From positions 186,001-250,000 of the forward strand of contig CAMLHZ010000004.1 of assembly GCA_946480085.1 (NCBI GenBank): a stretch of DNA of 64,000 bases, read 5' to 3'. Both the position numbers and the translations under genes were made by a program. How positions within the stretch are numbered: the first letter of the stretch is position 1; every line of letters begins with the position of its first letter. Origin of the DNA: an uncultured Flavobacteriales bacterium (GTDB lineage: Bacteria > Bacteroidota > Bacteroidia > Flavobacteriales > Crocinitomicaceae). Positions 42,115-50,842 of this stretch are shown here, piece after piece. Below the pieces are notes generated by a model. It saw nothing but the letters and a program-made list of their open reading frames with translations. It made no database searches and was not told where the DNA came from.

Positions 42115-43131
42115 ATGAAATTAATCTTTGCTTTTGCGCTCTGTTTTCTCATGCTTTCATGCGGAAACGAGGAAACCAAAAAGGTTTTCAATCCAAAAAC
42201 GGATAATGTTGACAGCTTATATACATCTTACAAAAAACAGGGAAAAACTGTTCCTATGGATGTATTGATTGCACATGGAAATTTATTGTTGGATTCTTAC
42301 CAATTTTCTGATGCCATTAAAGATGGTGCTGAAGCTTACCGCAGAGAACCTGCAAATGTAGATGCGCGCTTGCTTTATGCCAAATGTTTGAACAACAAAC
42401 CTGAAAGAACGCATCTTGACAGAACCTCGGCTCAAAAGCATTTTAAATACATTCTCAAAAAACAACCCAAGAATCTGGATGTTCTGATTCAACTTGCTGC
42501 AAGTTATGCTGAAATGGGTGATGAGGAAAATGCGTTTTTCTATTGTAATGAGGCTTTGAGAATTGACAAGCATTTTAGAGATGCTTACGTTTTAAAAGGA
42601 AAGATTTACGATGCCGGAGGAAACAGTAAATTGGCTATCTCCTCTTTCGAAACGGCAATTCAGCAAGATCCCGATTTTTATCCGGCATACCTGTATTTGG
42701 GTGAAATTTATCAGTACGATAAAAATGACCCATTGGCAATTGAGTATTTTCTAAGTGCCGAACAAATTGAATCAAACAACATTGAAATTCTTTACAAACT
42801 GGCTTTTGCATATCAGTATTTTGAAAAGTACGACCAAGCGAAAAACGTTTACAGAAGGATGCAAAAAATTGATTCAAAATTTGCGGTAAGCTGGTTTCAA
42901 ATTGGATGGATTAAACAGTTTGGCGAACAAGAAATAGACAGTGCGCTTTACTATTACAATATCACAACCATTAAAGAACCGCAATACGTTGAGGCGTGGC
43001 ATAACATGGGTCTTATTTACGAAGAAGATAAGAACGATAAATACGAAGCCATTAAATGTTATCGTCAGGCAGTGAAGTACAATAAGGATTTTGAACTTTC
43101 GGTGGAAGGATTAAAACGACTTTCAAAGTAA
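42115..43131 (+). CDS. TPR-repeat lipoprotein
   Basis: The 338-residue lipoprotein has a lipobox (LMLSC, Cys at about residue 17) followed by at least six tetratricopeptide units. They include LIQLAASYAEMGDEENAFFY, AYVLKGKIYDAGGNSKLAIS, AYLYLGEIYQYDKNDPLAIE and AWHNMGLIYEEDKNDKYEAI. TPR proteins usually scaffold protein complexes; here it would sit on a membrane facing the periplasm. The ATG at 42115 is chosen over a TTG twelve bases earlier. It is followed closely by a membrane protein gene and a small outer-membrane barrel gene, suggesting an envelope operon. Confidence 0.88.
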   Translation: MKLIFAFALCFLMLSCGNEETKKVFNPKTDNVDSLYTSYKKQGKTVPMDVLIAHGNLLLDSYQFSDAIKDGAEAYRREPANVDARLLYAKCLNNKPERTHLDRTSAQKHFKYILKKQPKNLDVLIQLAASYAEMGDEENAFFYCNEALRIDKHFRDAYVLKGKIYDAGGNSKLAISSFETAIQQDPDFYPAYLYLGEIYQYDKNDPLAIEYFLSAEQIESNNIEILYKLAFAYQYFEKYDQAKNVYRRMQKIDSKFAVSWFQIGWIKQFGEQEIDSALYYYNITTIKEPQYVEAWHNMGLIYEEDKNDKYEAIKCYRQAVKYNKDFELSVEGLKRLSK

Positions 43132-43134
43132 AAC

Positions 43135-43752
43135 ATGAACCCAAACTCAACAAGTTCAAAGTTAATTCTCATTCTTCTTGAACTGATCATTCCATTAATC
43201 GGATTTCTATTCTGGAAATGGGATTTTGTTTTCATCATGCTTTTCTTTGCTTTAGACTGGTTTGTGGTTGTGTTGTTTCAATTTGTTAAAATCAATGTTT
43301 GTCTCAAACGAGAACTCGACATGTCGGATAAGCGATTTATAGGCTTAACAGCATTCATTATTTTAAGCAAGTTTTTAGGCTCATTGATGATCGTTATCGG
43401 CGTTTGTTATACATTGCTGCCAAACTTTGATTTGAGCTCCGAATTTGAGCGTTTTTTAAGTTATAAAGATTCGGGAATGGCTCAAGGGTATTTCCTTATT
43501 CCGCTTTGTTTGTTGAATGGATATCTGATTTATCAGCGCGATTTTGCCAAACCAAAACTTTACGAAACGAAGTCCATTCGAGAGATCTTCATGAAAAGCT
43601 TTACCATTCACATCGTAGTTTTTGTCATTTGCATAATAATAGCTGCACTTGCCATTTATCTTAAACTCAGCCCCGAGGTTTTGTTGTACATTGCACTGGG
43701 AACAATTTTCGCTGGTAAAGTATACTTCCAAATCTTAAAAACGAATCCATGA
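43135..43752 (+). CDS. Polytopic membrane protein of unknown function (possibly DUF6498-like)
   Basis: This 205-residue inner-membrane protein has about six hydrophobic segments, including LILILLELIIPLIGFLFW, FVFIMLFFALDWFVVVLF, FIILSKFLGSLMIVIGVC and IVVFVICIIIAALAIYL. The tryptophan-containing early segment resembles the DUF6498 pattern, but I am not certain. It starts three bases after the TPR lipoprotein gene and overlaps the barrel gene by four bases (ATGA), so all three are probably one operon. Confidence 0.75.
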   Translation: MNPNSTSSKLILILLELIIPLIGFLFWKWDFVFIMLFFALDWFVVVLFQFVKINVCLKRELDMSDKRFIGLTAFIILSKFLGSLMIVIGVCYTLLPNFDLSSEFERFLSYKDSGMAQGYFLIPLCLLNGYLIYQRDFAKPKLYETKSIREIFMKSFTIHIVVFVICIIIAALAIYLKLSPEVLLYIALGTIFAGKVYFQILKTNP

Positions 43753-44492
43753 AAACAACATTAGTCCTACTGATTTGTACTGTTTCTTTCGCTGGTTTCT
43801 CGCAGATCAAAACTGTAGAACCCAAAGAGGTAAAAAGAGATTCAATTAAAGTTAAACCGTCGAATAACGACAAACCATCCTACTACATTGGTGCAGGACG
43901 AAATAACAGTTTTCGTGAATTGATGGAAAATGATGCTCCTTACGGACGTCCATTGGGAAATCGTGCAAACGAGACCAAACTTAATGTATGGTCTTACGAA
44001 GTTGGAATTCGCTCACAACTGAACAAATACCTTCAGATTGATGGAGGATTGGCTCTTGAACGTTTTGGTGAACAATATTCCGCAACGGGACCAACAGAAC
44101 TGGGAGATTCCACATACAGCTACCAATCGAAATATACGTTCATCAGTTTACCGATTCAACTTTACGGAACCGTTGGAGAAAGTTTCAAACTTTACGGTGG
44201 TGGCGGAATTTCACCCGGAATTGTTTCGAGATTCAACAAAGAAATTACACGTCTTGACTCCCTTGGCGGGACCACAATTACCGAAACAAACCAACCCGAA
44301 AAACTGAACAGTTTCATTTTAAGCGCAAGATTAAGTGGAGGCTTGCAATGGAAATGGAATCGAAATGCAGGAATCTACCTTAATTACACGTACTTCTTAG
44401 GATTAAATTCAACTTACGGCAGACAAGATCAATACAAGCATTATGCGCGTTACGGTTGTCTGCGTTTTGGATTGATATTCCAATTGGATTAA
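43749..44492 (+). CDS. Small outer-membrane beta-barrel protein (PorT/OmpX-like)
   Basis: The 247-residue protein has a signal peptide (MKTTLVLLICTVSFAGFSQ), a short polar linker and an eight-to-ten-strand barrel pattern. Amphipathic strands include YEVGIRSQLNKYLQIDGGLA, YTFISLPIQLYGTV, FILSARLSGGLQWKWN and the terminal YGCLRFGLIFQLD. It resembles the PorT-like outer membrane family of Bacteroidetes. It is translationally coupled to the preceding membrane gene. Its stop region overlaps the stop region of the convergent DUF4956 gene by four bases. Confidence 0.82.
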   Translation: MKTTLVLLICTVSFAGFSQIKTVEPKEVKRDSIKVKPSNNDKPSYYIGAGRNNSFRELMENDAPYGRPLGNRANETKLNVWSYEVGIRSQLNKYLQIDGGLALERFGEQYSATGPTELGDSTYSYQSKYTFISLPIQLYGTVGESFKLYGGGGISPGIVSRFNKEITRLDSLGGTTITETNQPEKLNSFILSARLSGGLQWKWNRNAGIYLNYTYFLGLNSTYGRQDQYKHYARYGCLRFGLIFQLD

Positions 44493-45163
44493 TCTCCCAT
44501 TGATCCGGAACCGAAACTTTGCTCGTGTCCGTAGTAGAAAATACGTAATTGGGCTGTATCACGAAGGAAATCGATCTTACCAACTTCAATACGGTTGATC
44601 TTGATTCCTGTACGCTCGCTAACATCTGCAAGCATTTCGTCATATTTATCCGGCATGATCAAATCGATGCGCTCGTATTGAATAATCTTACGTGTTTCAT
44701 GTTTCAATAACCACAGGTTCTCTAATCCAAATGTCAGGAATACAAGAACTCCGTTGATCAACAACACTTCCTTGTAGCTAATTTTTGAAGAAGATAGAGA
44801 GTTCATTACAGAAACACCAATAATCAGGAACAAATAGGTCATTTCCTTGATTTCAATACTTTCAGTTCTATATCTCAGGATCCCGAAAATGGCGAACAAT
44901 CCCAATCCCATTCCTGTATCAATATCCAACTTACGTAAGGAGAAACACAAGAAGAAGGTAATTGTACCAATCAGGTAATAGGTGAATAAGTAATCTTTAC
45001 GCTTTGTTTTTGGGTAATATAACAAGCGAATAAGAATAGTAATGACAATTAAATTAAAGCCAAATCGAAGTGCAAGATTTTCAAGATCATTGTGCAGCCA
45101 ATCAAAGATGTACTTGTCTGCATCTACTTTAATTCCTGCCTTTAATAATAAGTTAGCTAGCAT
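44489..45163 (-). CDS. DUF4956 membrane protein
   Basis: The 224-residue inner-membrane protein has about four or five membrane segments (ALRFGFNLIVITILIRLLYY, YYLIGTITFFLCFSL, the conserved GMGLGLFAIFGILRYRTE, MTYLFLIIGVSVMNSL). A cytoplasmic C-terminal domain follows, with ERTGIKINRIEVGKIDFLRD. DUF4956 genes are regularly next to bacterial VTC-type polyphosphate polymerase genes, as here, where the two overlap by 11 bases. It probably anchors or forms the channel for the polymerase (inference). Confidence 0.9.
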   Translation of the reverse strand: MLANLLLKAGIKVDADKYIFDWLHNDLENLALRFGFNLIVITILIRLLYYPKTKRKDYLFTYYLIGTITFFLCFSLRKLDIDTGMGLGLFAIFGILRYRTESIEIKEMTYLFLIIGVSVMNSLSSSKISYKEVLLINGVLVFLTFGLENLWLLKHETRKIIQYERIDLIMPDKYDEMLADVSERTGIKINRIEVGKIDFLRDTAQLRIFYYGHEQSFGSGSMGD

Positions 45164-45929
45164 TTTTGGAGAGTTTTTGAATATATAGTTGTTTTGATTT
45201 AAAGCGATTGGCTTTTAAAAGTGCTTTGTGCTCATTGATATCCATCATTCCGAAACAGAATTTGGAAATTCTAAACGGACGAATACCTTTTGAGCGCATC
45301 AATTTATAGAAAGGAGAATTTCTATCTAGTTTTGGCTGTTTCAGTTCGGCAATTACTATGGCAGAAAGCGTTTGACTCATTTCACTTCCTGTTCCATGAT
45401 CGCCATTTTTTATATCGAAATCGATTGTCAATCGTTCTTCACAGTGCTTGTTCACCAGCGTGATTCTACTGTATGTATTCAGCATTACAGGCTTTAATCC
45501 CTTAAAATTCGGAATTCGAGAAGCCAAAAATTCGTTCTCCTTACTGGTAAAGTCAGAATGAATATCCGGAATTGCGATTCGCTTTTTATCCGTTCTTCCC
45601 TTCATCTTCTCTTTCACCTCCAGAAAACTCATCCCGGTGTCAATATAAGTGCGCATACGCACTTTAAAACGGCGCGGCAACGACTTGTGATGATCGTGGA
45701 AGAACTTGAAATCTTCATCATCGAAATATTGACTGGTGTAATTGAAAATTACTTTTCCATCGATATTCAGAACATCATAGTGTTCCTTGATTGTTTCCAG
45801 AATTTCAGGAAGTTGTTTTAAATGAAACGCAAATTTCTCATCTGTTCGGTTCATTAACGGAGCACGCGACAACTCTTCAAGAGAAATCCCATGATAAGTG
45901 TGCAGCAAGTCTGTTAATATTCCGTTCAT
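45153..45929 (-). CDS. VTC-type polyphosphate polymerase domain protein
   Basis: This 258-residue cytosolic protein has a VTC domain, the tunnel-fold catalytic module of the eukaryotic vacuolar transporter chaperone that makes polyphosphate from ATP. Expected features are the lysine of RTDEKFAFHL, the paired tyrosine/aspartate segment FNYTSQYFDDEDFKFF, the basic strand RRFKVRMRTYIDTGMSFLEV with KEK, and the strand RLTIDFDIKN. It forms an operon with the DUF4956 gene, which overlaps its end by 11 bases. CotH-like partners seen in other species are absent. Polyphosphate synthesis in this organism is an inference. Confidence 0.85.
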   Translation of the reverse strand: MNGILTDLLHTYHGISLEELSRAPLMNRTDEKFAFHLKQLPEILETIKEHYDVLNIDGKVIFNYTSQYFDDEDFKFFHDHHKSLPRRFKVRMRTYIDTGMSFLEVKEKMKGRTDKKRIAIPDIHSDFTSKENEFLASRIPNFKGLKPVMLNTYSRITLVNKHCEERLTIDFDIKNGDHGTGSEMSQTLSAIVIAELKQPKLDRNSPFYKLMRSKGIRPFRISKFCFGMMDINEHKALLKANRFKSKQLYIQKLSKNAS

Positions 45930-46092
45930 CTTAAGGTAAAAGTAAAGAAAGATTCGACTCCCAAATACTCTTCCATCAAATTTAAAGAACTTCTGTTAAA
46001 ATGTTAATTATTCCAAGAATAAGATTCTATAAAGGATTCCGTGAATCTTGGAAACTTATGTCTGCGGTAAATAGGAAAAGATTGTAGGTATT

Positions 46093-46746
46093 CTATTTTT
46101 CCAAAACCGTCTCCAACTCACGCAAACTAGAGTTTTTAAGCGTCATTTCGCACGGAATATGCAAGTTGTGAAATTTTGATTCTGTTGTTTTCCCCCAGGC
46201 AATTACCCTGGAATCAGGAGCAATTTCATTTTCCTTTAAAAAAGAATCCACGTTACTTGGACTGGTAAAAACGTAAATATCGAAAGGCTCCAATTTTTCA
46301 GAAACGGCAATTGTTTCATAAACAGTTAACTCTGTCTTTTGATCAACCGGAATGACAGAAGAAATTGAACGATTTGAAATGGCAGATAGCGGAAAAAGCA
46401 CTTTCTTATCGCCTAACCATTCCTGGAATTCAGCTGCTACAACTTCCGGCAATGCAGAAACCGATCCAACGAAATCTGCAGTAAAACCATACTCTTGTAA
46501 ACGTTTTGACGTTCCGCTTCCCAAACAGGCAAGTAAAGTGCTTTTATTTTTAATAGATTCAATGAAAAAGTCGACGGTACGCGGTGAAGAAAAGAACACA
46601 ACATCCGTTTCTTCAACGGTTTCAAACTCCAAAGCTTTAAATGAAATGAGCGATTTTGCAGTAATGGCTATGTTTCGCGCATCGCAAAAATCACGAAAGG
46701 CTTGATCTACAATTTCAGCATTTGATATAAAGAGCTTAGTCTTCAT
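46093..46746 (-). CDS. hemD: Uroporphyrinogen-III synthase
   Basis: HemD closes hydroxymethylbilane to uroporphyrinogen III in heme synthesis. The family is highly divergent. The 217-residue length, the two-lobe alternating alpha/beta pattern, FFSSPRTVDFFIE near residue 55, and the C-terminal YVFTSPSNVDSF and VIAWGKTTESK motifs support the call. So does its position directly after hemC, with an 11-base overlap on the same strand. Confidence 0.9.
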   Translation of the reverse strand: MKTKLFISNAEIVDQAFRDFCDARNIAITAKSLISFKALEFETVEETDVVFFSSPRTVDFFIESIKNKSTLLACLGSGTSKRLQEYGFTADFVGSVSALPEVVAAEFQEWLGDKKVLFPLSAISNRSISSVIPVDQKTELTVYETIAVSEKLEPFDIYVFTSPSNVDSFLKENEIAPDSRVIAWGKTTESKFHNLHIPCEMTLKNSSLRELETVLEK

Positions 46747-47632
46747 CGTCCTCAGTCAGCAATGCTTCAAGCACTACATCAATCATCTCCAAATCGTGTG
46801 GTCCTTCAAACTCAAACCACTGTGCACCCAGCTGCCAATCAGGAGAATAAGAAACAAATAGTTTTCCGTCTTCCGGACAATAAGCTCCGAGTGGTAACTG
46901 GCAACCTCCGTCTAATCTATTCAATAATGTACGTTCCAACACAATTCTTGCCTGCACGTCTACATTATTCAAAGGCTGAATAAAATTCAAAAGATCTGTA
47001 TCTGTACTTCTAATTTGAAGTGCAAGAACTCCCTGCGCCGGCGCTGGAATAAATTCGGTTGGATCAAGAACGACTTCTGTCATCCCTTGCAAATCCAATT
47101 CCAAACGGTCAATTCCAGCTTTCGCAAGTAAAATAGCGTCGTAATCGCCCGCAACCAATTTACCCAAGCGGGTTGGAACATTTCCTCTAAGATCTTTGAT
47201 ATTCACATCCTCACGTAAACCAACCAATTGCGATTTTCTGCGTGCTGAAGAAGTTCCCACAGTTGCTCCTTGCTTCAATCCCCACATTTGAGTAGAATCA
47301 ACCGCACTTGGATGAACCAAAAGCACATCTGCCGGATTTTCGCGATCAGAAACTGCTCCAATAATCAAACCTGCCGGTGGATTTGTCTCCAAATCTTTAT
47401 GTGAATGCACAGCCAAATCAATTGATTCGTCTAACAAAGCTTGTTCAATTTCTTTGGTGAAGAATCCTTTTCCCTCCAATTTATCAAAGCTTAAATGCTG
47501 TATACTGTCTCCTTGAGTTGTAATAATTGTGATATCAACTTCTGCACCCAATTCTTCCAATTGACGTTTTACAGTATTCGCTTGCCAGAGAGCAAGATCA
47601 CTTCCTCTCGAACCAATTCTAATTTTTTGCAT
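46736..47632 (-). CDS. hemC: Porphobilinogen deaminase (hydroxymethylbilane synthase)
   Basis: HemC joins four porphobilinogen units. The 298-residue protein begins IRIGSRGSDLALWQ and contains the catalytic Asp80 in AVHSHKDLE, GTSSARRKSQL, the arginine-rich DLRGNVPTRL, and the dipyrromethane cofactor attachment Cys244 in DGGCQLPLGA. The usual HSxKDxP loop reads HSHKDLE here. It lies nine bases after hemA and overlaps hemD. Confidence 0.96.
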   Translation of the reverse strand: MQKIRIGSRGSDLALWQANTVKRQLEELGAEVDITIITTQGDSIQHLSFDKLEGKGFFTKEIEQALLDESIDLAVHSHKDLETNPPAGLIIGAVSDRENPADVLLVHPSAVDSTQMWGLKQGATVGTSSARRKSQLVGLREDVNIKDLRGNVPTRLGKLVAGDYDAILLAKAGIDRLELDLQGMTEVVLDPTEFIPAPAQGVLALQIRSTDTDLLNFIQPLNNVDVQARIVLERTLLNRLDGGCQLPLGAYCPEDGKLFVSYSPDWQLGAQWFEFEGPHDLEMIDVVLEALLTEDDED

Positions 47633-47641
47633 GTGGGAAAA

Positions 47642-48868
47642 TTAAGATTTAAAAAGGATTTCCTTCGCCATGAGCATAGGCATGCTTATGTATTTCTTTT
47701 CCATGTAACCAACTATTTTTTCAAGAATTTCAAGGGATTCAGAATCCATTTGTTGAAGTTCATTCTTGAAAACATCGTTGAAAGCTGTTGCTTTAATTTC
47801 TTTAACCATTTGAGGAACCGGACGCATTGCAACTTCGATGGTTCTCATTTTAGCAGCATTAATAAACGAAGCTCTTGCCTCTTCAATGATACTTTCTACA
47901 TGGTCAATTTCATTCGAACGGATCAGGAGGTTATCCTCAGAAATCTTTTGAAGTGTATTGATAGAGATGGAACGTGTTCCAAATTTGGTATGAACGTCAT
48001 CTGCTATATCGTTCGGCAAAGCCAAATCAATTGTGATTTTCTTATCTGTTTCGCCTTGCAGCAATTTTTCGTACAAAGAAAGATCAACTATGGTATTTTC
48101 AGAACCCGTACAGCTTACCAAAATATCAAATCCTTCAGAATAATTCTCCAACTCACTAAGCGGGAACGCTCTTCCATCAAGCTCTTTTGCCAATGGCAAT
48201 GCGTTTTCCAAGGTTCTGTTGAAGAAAGTGAATTTGGTCATTCCGTGCTTCTTCAGGAAACGCGTCATAGCCGTATTGGTAACTCCGGTTCCGATCACCA
48301 AAACACGAGCGTCATTGGGAACTTCAAGATTTTGTAACTGCTGGTAAGCAATTGAAACAATGGAAACCGGTCGTTCAGAGATTTTTGTCTCAGAATAAAC
48401 GCGTTTCGCTGTAAGAATTGTTTCCTTGAAAAGAATTCTCATGGTATCACCACACAAATTCATTTCTTTCGCTTGTTCGTATGCCTGACGCACCTGCGTA
48501 ATGATCTCACGCTCACCTACTACCAAAGAATCAATAGAAGAAGCTACTTTAAACAAATGTACAACGGCATCCATTCTATCGTAGATTTCCGCTTTATCTG
48601 AATAATAAGCCGTGCTTTCTGCATCCATTTCAGGATATAGTTCAGTAAAGAAGGTATGTAAGAATGACTGATTTACGGGAACATTTGTAACAAAGAAATA
48701 CTCAACTCTATTACAAGTGGAAAGAAAAACCACCTCATCAAGTTCGAGAACATTTTTCAAATGAGAAAAACGCGATTGCTGGCTTTCCAACTCGATATGT
48801 AAACGACCGATTTTACGAACGTCCAAGTTACGATGTGTAAATGCAATACTATGTATCTGTTTAATCAC
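47642..48868 (-). CDS. hemA: Glutamyl-tRNA reductase
   Basis: HemA reduces glutamyl-tRNA with NADPH to glutamate-1-semialdehyde, the first step of C5 heme synthesis. The 408-residue protein has the nucleophile Cys52 in LSTCNRVEYF, then SLVVGEREIITQVRQAYEQA, the NADPH-binding VLVIGTGVTNTAMTRFL, and a C-terminal dimerisation helix region. It is the first gene of hemA-hemC-hemD. The heme-related N-terminal instability determinants seen in enterobacteria cannot be judged. No clear -7 element was found upstream. Confidence 0.96.
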   Translation of the reverse strand: MIKQIHSIAFTHRNLDVRKIGRLHIELESQQSRFSHLKNVLELDEVVFLSTCNRVEYFFVTNVPVNQSFLHTFFTELYPEMDAESTAYYSDKAEIYDRMDAVVHLFKVASSIDSLVVGEREIITQVRQAYEQAKEMNLCGDTMRILFKETILTAKRVYSETKISERPVSIVSIAYQQLQNLEVPNDARVLVIGTGVTNTAMTRFLKKHGMTKFTFFNRTLENALPLAKELDGRAFPLSELENYSEGFDILVSCTGSENTIVDLSLYEKLLQGETDKKITIDLALPNDIADDVHTKFGTRSISINTLQKISEDNLLIRSNEIDHVESIIEEARASFINAAKMRTIEVAMRPVPQMVKEIKATAFNDVFKNELQQMDSESLEILEKIVGYMEKKYISMPMLMAKEILFKS

Positions 48869-49068
48869 GTCTAAGGTTTCCTTTACTTACGTACAAAATT
48901 CGCTATTGGATTGCGAAAAAGTGTCAGAAGATTGTCAGAAAGCCTAATTTAGAATTGTTATAAACAACTGTATTCACAAGGGTTACAGCGGATTTATGTG
49001 AAGGATTTAACACATTGCGTCCTCAATATGCTGATTATCAAAGTAACAGTTCCGACAAAAAAATGCTT

Positions 49069-49824
49069 TTATTTCCCCCCGTTGTGTTGTAAGTCGGAAA
49101 TGCAATTGGCATCAAAATCAGGAATTGGGGTATTTCCTACCAGATTGGTGATCGCTGTTCCCGTTTCTGCTTCCCAGTACATCAAACAATCTTCGTTATT
49201 ACAATGACCGGGATGCTCAGTGTCTTCATGACTACTTTGAAGGGTTGTTCCAAGATTTACCAAACCAAAAAGATGTCCGAATTCATGATTTAAAATCAAC
49301 GTTTCCAATTTATACCTTTCCGGTTCATTTAATTGATTTGAAAAACTGTGCACAGTGGATTCAAAAATCGCCAGAGAGGTGTTATAATAAGCAATTCCAA
49401 GAACCACGGCATTGCCTTGATCGTCTGAAGAAGGGCCATCTAAAAACAAAATGGTAAGTGCAATATTCTTCCTTGTCGTAAACTCACTTCTATTGTCATC
49501 TTCCAAATCTCTAATATCGGAAAGCGTATATGAACTTTTTCCCAGCGCCGAAATTTCCTTGTAAACAAAACCAATTCCATCTGGTTTACTGCAGCGTGCG
49601 GTGAGCATTGTTTTCAGGTTATCCAAAGCTTCATCGGTTGGTCGAAAACCAGTCATGTAAATGATTTGAACCGTCAGTTTCTCGTATTTCTTATCCGAAA
49701 GAATGTCGGCCGCTGACTCTCCAACAGCTTGACGATGATTTTTCTTGATCTTATGTTTCCCATCCTTTCTACAACCTGGTGCAACCAAAAGAATTAAGAG
49801 AAGAGCGAAAAGTAAACGTCCCAT
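49069..49824 (-). CDS. Metalloprotease-like lipoprotein with incomplete zinc motif
   Basis: The 251-residue lipoprotein has the lipobox VAPGC (Cys at about residue 18) and a metzincin-like core. The helix NHEFGHLFGLVNLG provides two histidines and the catalytic glutamate, but the usual third ligand position of HExxHxxGxxH is Asn. A later cluster, SHEDTEHPGHCNNEDCLMYW, offers alternative histidines and a methionine turn (CLMYW), as in a Bacteroidetes group annotated as membrane metalloproteases. ATG at 49824 gives the lipoprotein signal; the open frame extends seven codons upstream. Proteolytic activity is plausible but unproven. Confidence 0.78.
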   Translation of the reverse strand: MGRLLFALLLILLVAPGCRKDGKHKIKKNHRQAVGESAADILSDKKYEKLTVQIIYMTGFRPTDEALDNLKTMLTARCSKPDGIGFVYKEISALGKSSYTLSDIRDLEDDNRSEFTTRKNIALTILFLDGPSSDDQGNAVVLGIAYYNTSLAIFESTVHSFSNQLNEPERYKLETLILNHEFGHLFGLVNLGTTLQSSHEDTEHPGHCNNEDCLMYWEAETGTAITNLVGNTPIPDFDANCISDLQHNGGK

Positions 49825-49869
49825 ATCAGTAGTTTTGTAACACAAGTTACTGAAGAAGGAAATAGAAAT

Positions 49870-50745
49870 CTAATTTTTCTGGTGGAAATCGAAAATAATT
49901 CCATCCGACAAACCGATCTTGGGAACGATCAATTCATCAGCTTTCATGGTTTCCAGACAGAACATAAAAATCTCCATTGCTGGAATAATTACATCAGCCC
50001 TATCCGGCTTCAAATGAAATTCATCCATTCGTTGTCCTACACTCAAAGGTTCCAATTGGTCGTACAGCTCTTTGATCGCATTCAACTCAACCGGAGACTT
50101 TTCTTTTAACCCAAGCAGTTTATGGATTTTATTTATGTTTCCTCCTGTAGCGAAAATCAGGTGTGGATTATCTTCAACGTGTTCAACGATCCACTGTTTC
50201 AAATCATTCCAGTCTTTCTTCTGTACTTTGTCTTTTAGCATACGAACGGTTCCAATATCGAAGCTTTTTGCAGCAACTCGTTCTCCGTGTTCAAAAACGT
50301 TTATCTCGGTAGATCCGCCACCAACATCAATTACCAAAAACGGTTTGTTTTTATCGATATCCAAAAGAGAGAATGTTCCAAAGATCAATCGTGCCTCTTC
50401 ATCACCTGAAATAATTTCAATTTCAATTCCAGTTTCTTGCTTTACCTCGGCAATGATTTCCTTGCCGTTTTCTGCATCACGCATGGCAGAAGTAGCACAA
50501 GCGCGCAAATCAGCAACATTAAAAATATCAGAGATCAAAGAAAAAGCCTTCATTGTTTTTACAAAATCCTCTGACTTCTTTTTACTGATCTTTCCCGATT
50601 CGAACACTTCTTCACCCAGACGAAGCGGTAAACGGGTGTACGAAATCTTCTTAACGTAAGGGTGACCATCCTCTGTATCAATTTCACCAATAAGCAAGCG
50701 GGCTGCATTTGAACCAATATCTATAGCCGCGTACTTTTTTGCCAT
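49870..50745 (-). CDS. Ppx/GppA-family phosphatase (exopolyphosphatase-like)
   Basis: The 291-residue actin-like-fold enzyme hydrolyses polyphosphate or pppGpp in known relatives. Signature motifs are AIDIGSNAARLLIGE at the N-terminus, a catalytic-region segment with ISGDEEARLIFG, VIDVGGGSTEI, and the ATGGNINKI loop. Length matches the short Ppx form without the C-terminal HD extension. ATG at 50745 is correct; the open frame upstream includes the terminator of the neighbouring gene. With the VTC pair 5 kb away, both making and breaking polyphosphate could be encoded here (inference). Confidence 0.9.
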   Translation of the reverse strand: MAKKYAAIDIGSNAARLLIGEIDTEDGHPYVKKISYTRLPLRLGEEVFESGKISKKKSEDFVKTMKAFSLISDIFNVADLRACATSAMRDAENGKEIIAEVKQETGIEIEIISGDEEARLIFGTFSLLDIDKNKPFLVIDVGGGSTEINVFEHGERVAAKSFDIGTVRMLKDKVQKKDWNDLKQWIVEHVEDNPHLIFATGGNINKIHKLLGLKEKSPVELNAIKELYDQLEPLSVGQRMDEFHLKPDRADVIIPAMEIFMFCLETMKADELIVPKIGLSDGIIFDFHQKN

Positions 50746-50788
50746 GTAGAGAATGTTTATACTGTAAAAATAGAAATTCTTTGAACAA

Positions 50789-50822
50789 AAATGCCGATCC
50801 CGTAAGAACGGAACCGGCATTT
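50789..50822 (-). terminator. Terminator of the large T9SS protein gene
   Basis: AAATGCCG (50789-50796) pairs with CGGCATTT (50815-50822). A second inner pairing, TCCCG/CGGAA, shortens the loop. On the minus strand the hairpin is followed by a T-run. Confidence 0.8.
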
Positions 50823-50842
50823 CATTTTTATGAAGAACTAAC

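Noticed and set aside
46011..46053. TTCCAAGA/TCTTGGAA inverted repeat considered as a hemD or VTC terminator
   Set aside because: The loop is about 27 bases and no T-run follows on either strand.
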